Part shown: one piece after another, positions 23,549 through 32,000 of the stretch | Layout of the letters: each line of letters starts with the position of its first letter | How positions within the stretch are numbered: position 1 is the first letter of the stretch | DNA from: Microcoleus sp. LEGE 07076 | Lineage (GTDB): Bacteria; Cyanobacteriota; Cyanobacteriia; Cyanobacteriales; Microcoleaceae | DNA length: 45,844 nt | Reading direction: 5' to 3' | Assembly (NCBI RefSeq): GCF_015207455.1 | Contig: NZ_JADEWV010000029.1 | Location: 1-45,844, forward strand | The notes under the pieces: model-generated | The model's database searches: none | What the model saw: only the letters and a program-made list of their open reading frames with translations | Told to the model about the DNA's origin: nothing | Made by a program: the position numbers and the translations under genes

Positions 23549-23941
23549 ATGAATAGAAGCGTTTTTCTGTTATTGCTTGCGGCAATTTTGTGCGGTGTCG
23601 CAGGTCAATTCTGTCTCAAGGCAGGAGCTAAAATATTAGGGCCTATTGGCGCTGCTAATTTAATGGAAAAAGTCTTAGCAATGGCCACTCAGCCTTTGAT
23701 AGTAGGCGGTCTTTCTTTGTATGCAGTTTCTTCGATCGGCTTTATAGTAGTTCTGTCCCGGGCAAACCTTAGCATAGTCTCGCCTTTATTGTCAATTAGT
23801 TACCTGTTTACTGTTTTGGGCGGCAAACTTATATTTAACGAGCCTTTGCCGCCGCTGCGGTTGGTAGGCGTGGGGCTGATTATGACTGGAGTAATTTTTG
23901 TACTCAGAGGTCAAGCTGCGGGAGTGACGGGAGGAAGCTAA
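23549..23941 (+). CDS. Small EamA/SMR-like membrane transporter
   Basis: 130 residues with four hydrophobic helices (about 5-25, 45-66, 72-92, 100-120). FLLLLAAILCGVAGQFCLKA has the N-terminal helix pattern of small multidrug resistance and EamA half-transporters. LSRANLSIVSPLLSISYLFT then VLGGKLIFNEPLPPLRLVGV contains the conserved S.(S)Y.......+..E.L...+..G motif. This is the size of ArnE/ArnF-type flippase subunits, which work as dimers. Divergent from a polyprenyl-sugar transferase (possible partner) and three bases upstream of the DUF6671 gene. Confidence 0.82.
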   Translation: MNRSVFLLLLAAILCGVAGQFCLKAGAKILGPIGAANLMEKVLAMATQPLIVGGLSLYAVSSIGFIVVLSRANLSIVSPLLSISYLFTVLGGKLIFNEPLPPLRLVGVGLIMTGVIFVLRGQAAGVTGGS

Positions 23942-23944
23942 CCG

Positions 23945-24829
23945 ATGTCTAATTTTGCAGATTCTGTGAATTCACATAACTTATTAATAAATCGCACCGC
24001 AGTTCTTGCTACAATGCACCAAAAAGAACGGGTGATGGCTCCAATTTTGGAACGAGAATTGGGCGTAAATATTCTAGTACCTGCCGAGCTTGACACTGAC
24101 GCATTCGGCACTTTTACCAGAGAAGTTAAACGCTTAGGAACTCAAATAGAAGCCGCCCGCCAGAAAGCCGAAAAAGCTCTAGAAATGGCGGGGGAAACTC
24201 TTGCCTTTGCCAGCGAAGGCACTTTCGGCCCTCACCCAATGATGCCGTATCTGCCAGCTAATCGAGAAATCGTAATTTTATTAGATCGAGCCAACAATCT
24301 CGAAATTATCGGCGAATCATTGTCTGTAGAAACTAATTACAGTCACCAGTTAGTTGCCACTATAGAAGAAGCAGATGATTTTGCAAAAAAAGCTGGGTTT
24401 CCCGCACACGGACTGGTGGTTGTAGTTGGCGATGCTGCTAACGGTAAAGGGGAAATTGTCAAGGGCATTGCGACCGAAAAAAACCTTTTTGACGCTGTGA
24501 CAGCAGGCTTAAAAAAAGCTTCAACCGGTCGAGTTCACATCGAAACAGATATGCGGGCGATGTACAATCCCACTCGGATGAAAAATATTGAAAATGCAAC
24601 TCTCGATTTAGTTAAAAAATTCCAGCAATTGTGCCCGGAGTGCGGTTGGCCGGGATTCGAGATTGCCCAGAGGAAAATCGGGTTGCCCTGCGGACTTTGC
24701 TATTTTCCGACTCAGCTCGTGCGATCGACAATTTATAAATGCAAAAACTGCGGTTATACTAAAGAAGAACTGTTTCCCGACAATCGAGAGACTGCCGATC
24801 CAGCTCAGTGTCAGTATTGCAACCCTTAA
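23945..24829 (+). CDS. DUF6671-type protein with C-terminal zinc ribbons
   Basis: 294 residues, soluble. The N-terminal two thirds show RTAVLATMHQKERVMAPILE and LGVNILVPAELDTDAFGTFT, EGTFGPHPMMPYLPANREIV and PAHGLVVVVGD, then DMRAMYNPTRMKNIENATLD. These are the landmarks of the DUF6671 family, common in cyanobacteria and of unknown activity. Four CxxC knuckles (CPEC, CGLC, CKNC, CQYC) close the protein and should bind two zinc ions. ATG 23945 is three bases after the transporter stop, and glcD begins 13 bases after its own stop, so 23549-26318 is probably one transcription unit. Confidence 0.82.
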   Translation: MSNFADSVNSHNLLINRTAVLATMHQKERVMAPILERELGVNILVPAELDTDAFGTFTREVKRLGTQIEAARQKAEKALEMAGETLAFASEGTFGPHPMMPYLPANREIVILLDRANNLEIIGESLSVETNYSHQLVATIEEADDFAKKAGFPAHGLVVVVGDAANGKGEIVKGIATEKNLFDAVTAGLKKASTGRVHIETDMRAMYNPTRMKNIENATLDLVKKFQQLCPECGWPGFEIAQRKIGLPCGLCYFPTQLVRSTIYKCKNCGYTKEELFPDNRETADPAQCQYCNP

Positions 24830-24842
24830 AATTAAGTTACTA

Positions 24843-26318
24843 ATGATAGCCGTAGCAACCGAACGCAACTGGAAACCCGTTATTAAAGAATTTGAAACCG
24901 TAGTCGGCAAAAACGGTGTCGTGCAGCGCCGCGAAGAATTGATTGTCTACGAGTGCGACGGGCTCGCCAGCTACCGCCAGCGCCCCGCTGTGGTGGTGTT
25001 ACCGCGAACTACCGAAGAAGTGGCAAATGTGGTAAAAATCTGCGATCGCAATTCCATTCCCTGGGTAGCTAGAGGCGCCGGCACCGGGCTTTCCGGCGGC
25101 GCTTTACCAGTCGAAAACTGCGTGCTGATTGTCACAGCCCTGATGCGAAAAATCCTGAAAGTAGACTTAGAAAATCAGCAAGTTGTCGTACAACCGGGAG
25201 TAATTAACAACTGGGTAACGCAAGCAGTTAGCGGTGCCGGTTTCTACTACGCACCCGATCCTTCCAGTCAAATTATTTGTTCGATTGGCGGCAACGTTGC
25301 CGAAAATTCTGGTGGCGTTCACTGCCTCAAATACGGAGTTACAACCAACCACGTTTTAGGATTAAAATTGGTAATTCCCGACGGTTCCATTGTCGATGTC
25401 GGCGGCGAAATTCCCGAAATGCCAGGTTATGATTTAACAGGTGTATTTGTCGGTTCCGAAGGCACTTTAGGCATCGCCACAGAAGTTACTTTGCGAATCC
25501 TGAAAGCGCCGGAATCGATTTGCGTTTTGTTGGCAGATTTTGCCAGTATCGAAGCAGCGGGCGAATCGGTTTCCGATATTATCAGCGCTGGCATTATTCC
25601 CGGCGGCATGGAAATCATGGACAATATCAGCATCAATGCTGTAGAAGATGTAGTAGCAACTGGTTGTTATCCCCGCGATGCGGCGGCAATTCTACTCGTA
25701 GAAATCGACGGTTTAGAAGTGGAAGTTGCCACAAACAAACAGCGAATTGCTGATATTTGCAAGCAAAATGGAGCGCGAAATATCACGACGGCTCACGATC
25801 CGGAAACGCGGATGAAAATTTGGAAAGGGCGGAAAGCTGCTTTTGCGGCGGCGGGTCATCTCAGCCCGGATTATTACGTGCAAGACGGCGTAATTCCGCG
25901 CACGCAAATGGCTTATGTTTTGAAGGAAATTGAGGGTTTGAGCGAGAAATACGGCTATCGGATTGCGAACGTATTTCACGCGGGAGATGGGAATTTGCAC
26001 CCGCTGATTCTGTACGATAACTCGGTAAAAGGTGCGCTGGAAAAAGTGGAGGAATTGGGCGGGGAAATTCTGAGGCTGTGCGTAAAAGTTGGGGGAAGTC
26101 TTTCGGGGGAACACGGGATTGGTGCGGACAAGAAGTGTTTTATGCCGGATATGTTTTCGGAGGTAGATTTGGAGACGATGCAGTGGGTGCGTCAGGTGTT
26201 TAATCCGAAAGGTTTGGCGAATCCTGGGAAGATGTTTCCGACACCGAAGACTTGCGGGGAAGCGGCGAGGGCTAAGGTTGAAACTATGAAAAAGTTGGAG
26301 GGTGCGGAGGTTTTTTAA
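24843..26318 (+). CDS. glcD: Glycolate oxidase/dehydrogenase FAD subunit
   Basis: Oxidises glycolate to glyoxylate in photorespiration. I start it at ATG 24843 (MIAVATERNWKPVIKEF), giving 491 residues, the normal GlcD length; the frame is open to 24663, but that stretch lies on top of the DUF6671 gene. The FAD_binding_4 domain has RGAGTGLSGGALPVENCVLI (77 onward), DPSSQIICSIGGNVAENSGG and GSEGTLGIATEVTLRI. The FAD-oxidase C-terminal domain has VFHAGDGNLHPLILYD and SGEHGIGADKKCFM. GlcE and GlcF are not nearby, as is usual in cyanobacteria with a single GlcD protein. A related D-lactate dehydrogenase activity cannot be excluded. Confidence 0.93.
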   Translation: MIAVATERNWKPVIKEFETVVGKNGVVQRREELIVYECDGLASYRQRPAVVVLPRTTEEVANVVKICDRNSIPWVARGAGTGLSGGALPVENCVLIVTALMRKILKVDLENQQVVVQPGVINNWVTQAVSGAGFYYAPDPSSQIICSIGGNVAENSGGVHCLKYGVTTNHVLGLKLVIPDGSIVDVGGEIPEMPGYDLTGVFVGSEGTLGIATEVTLRILKAPESICVLLADFASIEAAGESVSDIISAGIIPGGMEIMDNISINAVEDVVATGCYPRDAAAILLVEIDGLEVEVATNKQRIADICKQNGARNITTAHDPETRMKIWKGRKAAFAAAGHLSPDYYVQDGVIPRTQMAYVLKEIEGLSEKYGYRIANVFHAGDGNLHPLILYDNSVKGALEKVEELGGEILRLCVKVGGSLSGEHGIGADKKCFMPDMFSEVDLETMQWVRQVFNPKGLANPGKMFPTPKTCGEAARAKVETMKKLEGAEVF

Positions 26319-26324
26319 TTCCCC

Positions 26325-26481
26325 AGATGCAGACGGCGGTTGAAACCGCGTCTATACAAACGATGTCCGCCGACGCGGACTGAAGATGGTAACATAATTT
26401 TCATCGGCTACTCTTCTCTTCAACGCGCGGAGGCGGGTTTTGCCTGTGTAGCCGCGCTTTCAACCGCCGTTTGCTGCATCT
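26325..26481. repeat. 157-base imperfect inverted repeat containing REP copy B
   Basis: The left end AGATGCAGACGGCGGTTGAA (from 26325) is mirrored at the right end, whose complement reads AGATGCAGCAAACGGCGGTT. Inside, 26334-26381 is a full copy of the double-hairpin repeat seen at 16601, 31871 and 44242, and 26419-26470 is a diverged inverted copy. It separates the convergent genes glcD and the LOV kinase. No gene is seen. Confidence 0.75.
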
Positions 26482-26510
26482 ACAAACAATTTTTATTATG
26501 GCTAACTACA

Positions 26511-28403
26511 CTAATGTGCGATCGGCATTTTGATACTAAATTCCGTGCCCTTGCCCAATTCCGAAGTACAATATAATTCGCCTTGGTGTTTTTCTACAAT
26601 AATTTGATAACTAATTGACAAACCCATTCCCGTGCCTTTACCAATCGGTTTCGTAGTAAAAAATGTATCGAATATGCGCTGCTTGACTTCCTCACTGATT
26701 CCCGGGCCGTTGTCGGAAATTTTGATTTCTACAAAATTGCCGACAACTTCTGTGCAAATTCTAATTAGACTGGGATTGTCTCGCATTTCTTGAAAAGTTC
26801 GCTGAGTATTCCCATCACTTAAAGCATCGATCGCATTGCTGAGAATATTCATGAAAACTTGATTTATCGGTCCCGGAAAACACTCTACAAGCGGTAATTT
26901 ACCGTATTGTTTGACAATGAGAATAGGTGGCATTTCGCCGTTTCCTTTCAAACGGTGATTGAGAATTAGCAGCGTGCTGTCAATACCTTCGTGGAGGTTA
27001 ACAGGTTTCATCTGTGAATCGTCGTGCCGCGAAAAGTTCCGCAGCGACTGCACAATCTGGCAAATCCGCTCGACGCCAAGGTTCATTGAAGACAGGATTC
27101 TGGGTAAATCTTCAGCTAAAAAATCGAGTTCGTTATCTTCTCTTTCCTGTTGAATCTCCGCGACTGGATTGGGATAGTGCTGTTGGTAAAGTTCGAGGTG
27201 GTGAAACAAGTCTTGAGTATAATTTGTGACGTGAGCGAGATTGCCGTAAATGAAGCTGACGGGGTTGTTGATTTCGTGAGCTACTCCGGCAATTAGCAAT
27301 CCCAAGCTCGACAATTTTTCGCTTTGAACTAATTGGGAATGAGTGGCTTTTAGTTCGTCTAACGCTGCTGCTAGTTGAGCTGCTTGTTCTCTGCTTTGTG
27401 CTTCGGAATTATGCAATGCTTGTTGGGCTTGTTTGCGATCGGTTATGTCTCTCTGTACGCCGATGAAATGAGTGAGTTTTCCCGTTCTGTCGCGGACTGG
27501 AGATATTGACAAATCATTCCAAAAAACGGTTCCGTCTTGGCGGTAATTTTTTAATATTACCTGACATTCGCTTTCTGTTTGCAAGGCTTGGCGGATGGTT
27601 TTTAGCGCATCGGAGTCTGTATCGCTTCCTTGCAAAAATCGGCAGTTTTTACCGATAATTTGTTGTAGCCGATAACCTGTCATGCTTTCAAATGCTGGAT
27701 TGCAATAAATAATTGGATGTTCTGGGTTAGTTGCGTCAGAGACGACAATTCCGGTGCTGGTAGCTGCCATAGCCCGATCGTATAACCAAAGCATTTCTTC
27801 TGCGCGCTTGCGATCGGTAATGTCCCGTAGCGTCGCTAAATAAGCCATTTCTCCTTCCCATTCCGTTTCCACCAGCCGCATTTCTACTAAAGCATTTGCT
27901 TTGTGTTTGCGAATAGCTGCAACTTCTGTTTTGACGACGCGAATTTCGGCTGTATCTGTTTCTCCAACTTGGGGAATAATATCCGTCTCCATCTCAATTT
28001 CGCAAGCTGAACCTTCTACTACTAAATTGCCAAAAAATGCTTGACCTAAAAGTTCCTCTGCTTTGCAGTCAAACAGGGCTTCTGCTGACGGATTGGCAAA
28101 ACAGACAAGCCCTTGCTTGTTGACGATTGCGATGCCGTCGGCGTTTTTGGTGATGGCATTCCGAAACCGAGATTCGCTAGCTTTCAAATCCTGCTTTAGC
28201 TGTTCCATTGCTTGTTGCATCTGCTGCATTTCGCACAAACTAAGACTGTAAGCTTCTGCAACCTCGGCCTGTGTCGATTTCTCTGTTGATTTTTCTGGCA
28301 TATTTTGACAGTTTGTTCGATCGGTGATGTTTTTAGCAGTTTTTTTCTGGGGACTGCTCATATTACTGAGCTTATTTTCTGAATCTGCTTGTTGAAAAAA
28401 CAT
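26511..28403 (-). CDS. LOV-domain (blue-light) hybrid-PAS sensor histidine kinase
   Basis: 630 residues, no membrane segment. After an N-terminal helix comes PAS 1 (about 75-200, FRNAITKNADGIAIVNKQGL). Next is a LOV domain (about 206-323) with the flavin-adduct motif GKNCRFLQG (Cys254), Asn286 in KNYRQDG, Asn296 in FWNDLS and Gln317 in FIGVQRDITD; these are the residues that bind FMN and form the cysteinyl adduct. A coiled coil leads to HisKA with His376 in GVAHEINN, N-box NQVFMNILSNAIDAL, G1 SDNGPG and G2 GKGTGMGLS. All kinase motifs are complete. It should autophosphorylate in response to blue light; no response regulator lies next to it. Its kinase half closely resembles that of the protein at 1-1002. 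Confidence 0.93.
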   Translation of the reverse strand: MFFQQADSENKLSNMSSPQKKTAKNITDRTNCQNMPEKSTEKSTQAEVAEAYSLSLCEMQQMQQAMEQLKQDLKASESRFRNAITKNADGIAIVNKQGLVCFANPSAEALFDCKAEELLGQAFFGNLVVEGSACEIEMETDIIPQVGETDTAEIRVVKTEVAAIRKHKANALVEMRLVETEWEGEMAYLATLRDITDRKRAEEMLWLYDRAMAATSTGIVVSDATNPEHPIIYCNPAFESMTGYRLQQIIGKNCRFLQGSDTDSDALKTIRQALQTESECQVILKNYRQDGTVFWNDLSISPVRDRTGKLTHFIGVQRDITDRKQAQQALHNSEAQSREQAAQLAAALDELKATHSQLVQSEKLSSLGLLIAGVAHEINNPVSFIYGNLAHVTNYTQDLFHHLELYQQHYPNPVAEIQQEREDNELDFLAEDLPRILSSMNLGVERICQIVQSLRNFSRHDDSQMKPVNLHEGIDSTLLILNHRLKGNGEMPPILIVKQYGKLPLVECFPGPINQVFMNILSNAIDALSDGNTQRTFQEMRDNPSLIRICTEVVGNFVEIKISDNGPGISEEVKQRIFDTFFTTKPIGKGTGMGLSISYQIIVEKHQGELYCTSELGKGTEFSIKMPIAH

Positions 28404-28994
28404 ATTTTTACCCTATCCAATTATTTTTTTTATTAAAGTGTTGATATCGTTTTATTTTCTTCCCTGTTTAGGGAGTGAACAATTTATAACCGATGCTAGC
28501 ACATTAGTTTTATAATTCATCCTAAAATATGATTAAGATTTTAGAGCGATCGCCATCGAATTATCTATTACACTTGACTAAGTAATTTCAACAGCACCGA
28601 CACTTGTGTAGGGAGACGGACTGTGAAGGCGAGAGATGTCTTGAATCCCCCTCGCAGCGGACAAAATAACACTTGTGGCGCGCCAGTTATAAATATTTAC
28701 AATAAATTGCCAAGTATAAATTATTATCTGATTCAAAAAAAAGACGCTGCCAACTAGCAAACTCATGTTTAAACAAAATAATCATAGTTACCAATTACCA
28801 AATCATATCAAATCCTCTGTTCATCAGAATAGTAAATTCTAGTTCACTGTTGACGGTTGAGGGTTGACAGTGAACAGTCAACAGTGAACAGTCAACATCA
28901 CCTGACGGTGTAACGGGAAATGATATCATGTCCCTGCCGACAGATTTGATATAGAATGTAACCTGTCTATTTTTGCGATCGCAATTTCAAACCA
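28404..28994. other. Long spacer upstream of purH
   Basis: 591 bases, AT-rich, with the promoter region of the minus-strand kinase on the left and of purH on the right. The only structured part is a heptamer-type repeat at 28850-28898. A 62-codon minus-strand frame (28578-28766) has no family features and is not called. Confidence 0.5.
28850..28898. repeat. Heptamer repeat TTGACGG/TTGACAG/TGAACAG
   Basis: Seven consecutive 7-base units (TTGACGG, TTGAGGG, TTGACAG, TGAACAG, TCAACAG, TGAACAG, TCAACAT). TGAACAG and TCAACAG alternate, so the array also folds back on itself (TTGACAGTGAACAGTCAA). Confidence 0.8.
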
Positions 28995-30539
28995 ATGGCA
29001 CGTCTAGCACTTCTGAGCGTATCCAATAAAACCGGGCTAATCGACTTAGCGCGCAGTTTAGTAGAAGAATTTGAATTTGACATAATTAGTAGCGGCGGGA
29101 CAGCAAGCGCCCTCAAACAAGCTGGCATCCCTGTCACGAAAGTTGCGGAATATACTGGTTCTCCCGAAATTTTGGGAGGGCGAGTCAAAACACTTCACCC
29201 GCGAATCCACGGCGGTATTTTAGCGCGCCGCGATGTAGCACAAGATATCGCAGATTTAAGCGAAAATCAAATTCGGGCGATCGATTTAGTTGTAGTCAAT
29301 TTGTATCCGTTTGAACAGACAATTGCGAAACCGGGAGTAACTGTAGCAGAGGCGATCGAGCAGATAGATATCGGCGGGCCGGCAATGCTGAGAGCTTCAG
29401 CCAAAAACCACGCTCATCTGACAGTTTTGTGCAATCCCGAACAGTACAATACTTATTTAGCAGAATTGCGGGAAAACGGCGGGGAAGCCTCTTTAAAATT
29501 CCGGGAAAAGTGCGCGCTGGAAACCTTCAAACATACAGCAAATTACGATCGCGCGATCGCCAATTATCTCAGCAGCCAATCCGAGCCAGAATCGAAGCTA
29601 CCAGAAGATTTTAGCGTATCGGGAACAAAGCTGCAAACACTCCGCTACGGCGAAAATCCCCACCAAGCCGCCACCTGGTATCAAAGCGGAAGTGCACCGA
29701 CAGGCTGGACGACTAGCACTATCCTGCAAGGCAAAGAATTAAGCTACAATAATTTAGTAGATTTAGAAGCAGCAAGGCGGCTAATTGTAGAATTTCCCGA
29801 GACTCCCGCCGCCGCTATTCTCAAGCATACGAATCCTTGCGGTACAGCCTTGGGAACAACTATTTGCGAAGCGTATCAAAAAGCCTTCGACACCGATTCT
29901 GTCTCAGCTTTCGGTGGAATAGTCGCCCTCAACCGCCCGATTGATGCTGCTACTGCAACGGCGCTAACTCAAACATTTTTAGAATGTATTGTCGCGCCGG
30001 GGTGCGAACCGGAAGCAGAAGAAATTATCAAGAAAAAAGCGAAAGTTAGAGTCTTGATTTTGCCGGATTTGACTCAAGGGCCGCCGCAAACTGTTAAAAT
30101 TATTGCAGGCGGTTTGCTGGTGCAAGAGTCAGACAATGTAGTAGAAGAAACTAGCAATTGGCGCGCAGTTACACAGAAGCAGCCGACTGCGGGAGAGTTG
30201 GAAGAATTGCTGTTTGCTTGGAAAGTAGCGAAACACGTTAAATCAAATGCGATCGTTGTGACGCGCGATCGCACTACAATCGGTATCGGCGCGGGACAAA
30301 TGAACCGCGTCGGATCGGTTAAACTAGCACTCGAACAAGCAGGAGAGAAGAGTAAAGGAGCGATTTTGGCTAGCGACGGCTTTTTCCCCTTCGACGATTC
30401 CGTAAAAACGGCGGCCCAGGCGGGGATAATTGCGATCGTCCAACCGGGAGGTAGTATGCGCGATAAAGATTCGATCGCAGCAGCCAACCAACTCGGAATT
30501 ACCATGATGTTCACCGATATCCGCCACTTTTTGCATTAG
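28995..30539 (+). CDS. purH: Bifunctional AICAR transformylase / IMP cyclohydrolase
   Basis: Catalyses the last two steps of purine synthesis: 10-formyl-THF-dependent formylation of AICAR, then closure to IMP. 514 residues, normal length. The N-terminal MGS-like cyclohydrolase domain (1-145) has LLSVSNKTGLIDLARSL, SSGGTASALKQAGIPV, EILGGRVKTLHPRIHGGIL and DIGGPAMLRASAKNH. The transformylase domain has LRYGENPHQAATW, ILKHTNPCGTALG (277 onward, with the catalytic Lys-His) and DGFFPFDDSV, IIAIVQPGGSMRD, TDIRHF. It stands alone; ATG 28995 follows a HIP1 octamer, and no Shine-Dalgarno is seen. Confidence 0.97.
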   Translation: MARLALLSVSNKTGLIDLARSLVEEFEFDIISSGGTASALKQAGIPVTKVAEYTGSPEILGGRVKTLHPRIHGGILARRDVAQDIADLSENQIRAIDLVVVNLYPFEQTIAKPGVTVAEAIEQIDIGGPAMLRASAKNHAHLTVLCNPEQYNTYLAELRENGGEASLKFREKCALETFKHTANYDRAIANYLSSQSEPESKLPEDFSVSGTKLQTLRYGENPHQAATWYQSGSAPTGWTTSTILQGKELSYNNLVDLEAARRLIVEFPETPAAAILKHTNPCGTALGTTICEAYQKAFDTDSVSAFGGIVALNRPIDAATATALTQTFLECIVAPGCEPEAEEIIKKKAKVRVLILPDLTQGPPQTVKIIAGGLLVQESDNVVEETSNWRAVTQKQPTAGELEELLFAWKVAKHVKSNAIVVTRDRTTIGIGAGQMNRVGSVKLALEQAGEKSKGAILASDGFFPFDDSVKTAAQAGIIAIVQPGGSMRDKDSIAAANQLGITMMFTDIRHFLH

Positions 30540-30577
30540 GAATAATGCCTAGCAATTTTTAATTGTGTAGCCTGTTA

Positions 30578-30846
30578 TAGGGATATAATAGTGTTCGCGG
30601 GTGTCAACTTAAGTCTAAAATTCTTTGTATCTCTCCTTGGTATCCGAGTCGAGATCCCCCTCGCATCCTCCTGGTTGTAGGGGGACTTTGAGAATACTCT
30701 TATCCCCCATTAAGACGGGAGACTTTGACAATACTCTTGTCCCCCTCTTTACAAGGGGAACTGTGACACTCTTGTCCCCCCCTTAAGAAGGGGGGCTAGG
30801 GGGGATCGAGAAGACTGTGACACCAATCAAAACTGTTATATCCCTA
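30578..30846. mobile_element. Repeat-rich MITE-like element with terminal inverted repeats
   Basis: TAGGGATATAATAG (30578-30591) and the complement of 30833-30846 (TAGGGATATAACAG) match at 13 of 14 positions. Between them lie three or four degenerate tandem units of the type GACTTTGAGAATACTCTTAT plus C-runs (CCCCC...), with a strong palindrome CCCCCCCTTAAGAAGGGGGG (30776-30795). No coding frame is seen. It fills the purH-oxygenase spacer. Confidence 0.5.
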
Positions 30847-30877
30847 ACGAATTCCCCGTTGCGTCCTTAAAAAAATT

Positions 30878-31807
30878 ATGACTTACACTCAACAGCAAAT
30901 TAAACCCCAAGACGTAAAAGTTAAAATCTTACTCACCGGCGGACATCAGTGCACCGTAATTCTCAAATCCGATACACCATTATTGCACAACCTTGTCAAA
31001 ACATTAGTCGATCGCACCCAAGCAACAGTAGGTTTTTCCACCTTATTTCAAATCCCCATAGACGACGGGCGTTCCGCCCTTTCCTTTCCCAGCGAACACC
31101 TAGTCGGATTAGTCACTGAGCCCCCAATTTACTTGCAGCAACTGCAACCGCAGCAGCCAGCAACTCCCGCCGAAATTCCGGCAGAAATTCCCGCTTCTTT
31201 GCAGCCTGTAAATGACGAATTAATATCTCGCTACGCCCAAATAGACAACTTTTTGACACCAGCCGAAAAGAACAAACTAATTAAATATATTTTAGCAAAA
31301 GAATCAGAATTCGTGAGTACCAGCACTTCCACAAATGCCGAAGATTACCGCCGTTCGATGGTACTCCACTCATTCCCCGAATTTTCAACACTGATCGTGA
31401 ATCGCATCAAAGGAATTCTCCCCGACGTGCTGCGAAAATTAAATATCTCATCATTGCCGCTTGGTGATATAGAAGCTCAGCTAACCATGCACAATGACAA
31501 CAACTTTTATAAACTGCACAACGACAGCGGCTCACCGGATACCGCCAGCAGATTTTTTACTTACGTTTATTATTTCAATCGAGAACCCAAGGCTTTTTCA
31601 GGTGGCGAGTTGCAGATTTACGATAGCAAAGTCGAGAACAATTTTTATGTAGCGGCCGAGACATTCAGAACTGTCGAACCTCGCAATAACAGCATCGTAT
31701 TTTTTCTAAGCCGCTATATGCACGAAGTTTTGCCAGTTAGGTGTCCCTCGAAAGCTTTTGCTGACAGTCGCTTTACTATTAACGGCTGGGTGCGAAAAGC
31801 GGATTGA
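30878..31807 (+). CDS. 2-oxoglutarate/Fe(II)-dependent oxygenase (prolyl-4-hydroxylase-like)
   Basis: 309 residues, soluble. Residues 1-110 are a separate N-terminal region (VKVKILLTGGHQCTVILK and EHLVGLVTEPPIYLQQL) ending in a Pro/Gln-rich linker. The C-terminal domain is a double-stranded beta-helix oxygenase: KLHNDSG gives iron ligands His214 and Asp216, SRYMHEVLPV gives His282, and DSRFTINGW gives Arg298 for 2-oxoglutarate. GGELQIYD is the conserved strand between them. This is the 2OG-FeII_Oxy_3 type; the substrate is unknown, as nothing adjacent is functionally linked. Confidence 0.87.
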   Translation: MTYTQQQIKPQDVKVKILLTGGHQCTVILKSDTPLLHNLVKTLVDRTQATVGFSTLFQIPIDDGRSALSFPSEHLVGLVTEPPIYLQQLQPQQPATPAEIPAEIPASLQPVNDELISRYAQIDNFLTPAEKNKLIKYILAKESEFVSTSTSTNAEDYRRSMVLHSFPEFSTLIVNRIKGILPDVLRKLNISSLPLGDIEAQLTMHNDNNFYKLHNDSGSPDTASRFFTYVYYFNREPKAFSGGELQIYDSKVENNFYVAAETFRTVEPRNNSIVFFLSRYMHEVLPVRCPSKAFADSRFTINGWVRKAD

Positions 31808-31870
31808 GATGAGATTTGCGGGTTAAGTCGCATATCCCAAAGCCGGATACGATATTACCCAAGATAAAAG

Positions 31871-31920
31871 GGCGGTTGAAACCGCGTCTACAAAAACACT
31901 CACGCGCCTCCGCGGGTTGA
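31871..31920. repeat. Double-hairpin REP-type repeat, copy C
   Basis: GGCGGTTGAAACCGCGTCTA, then an A-rich linker and a degenerate second hairpin (CGCGCCTCCGCGGG). It lies between the convergent oxygenase and ankyrin genes. Confidence 0.8.
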
Positions 31921-32000
31921 AGAATGAACGGTTAACATTACGTTTTTTTCTGGACACGGCATTTTCTTCAGTAGCACTCAATCGAAAATTGAAAATCTTA

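Noticed and set aside
24663-24842. 60-codon N-terminal extension of glcD
   Set aside because: The extension overlaps the conserved zinc-ribbon end of the DUF6671 gene; normal GlcD length is reached from ATG 24843.
28578-28766. 62-codon minus-strand frame in the purH spacer
   Set aside because: No ribosome binding site or recognisable domain; its tail looks like translated intergenic sequence.
28850-28898. Possible CRISPR array
   Set aside because: Units are 7 bases with no spacers; it is a heptamer tandem repeat.
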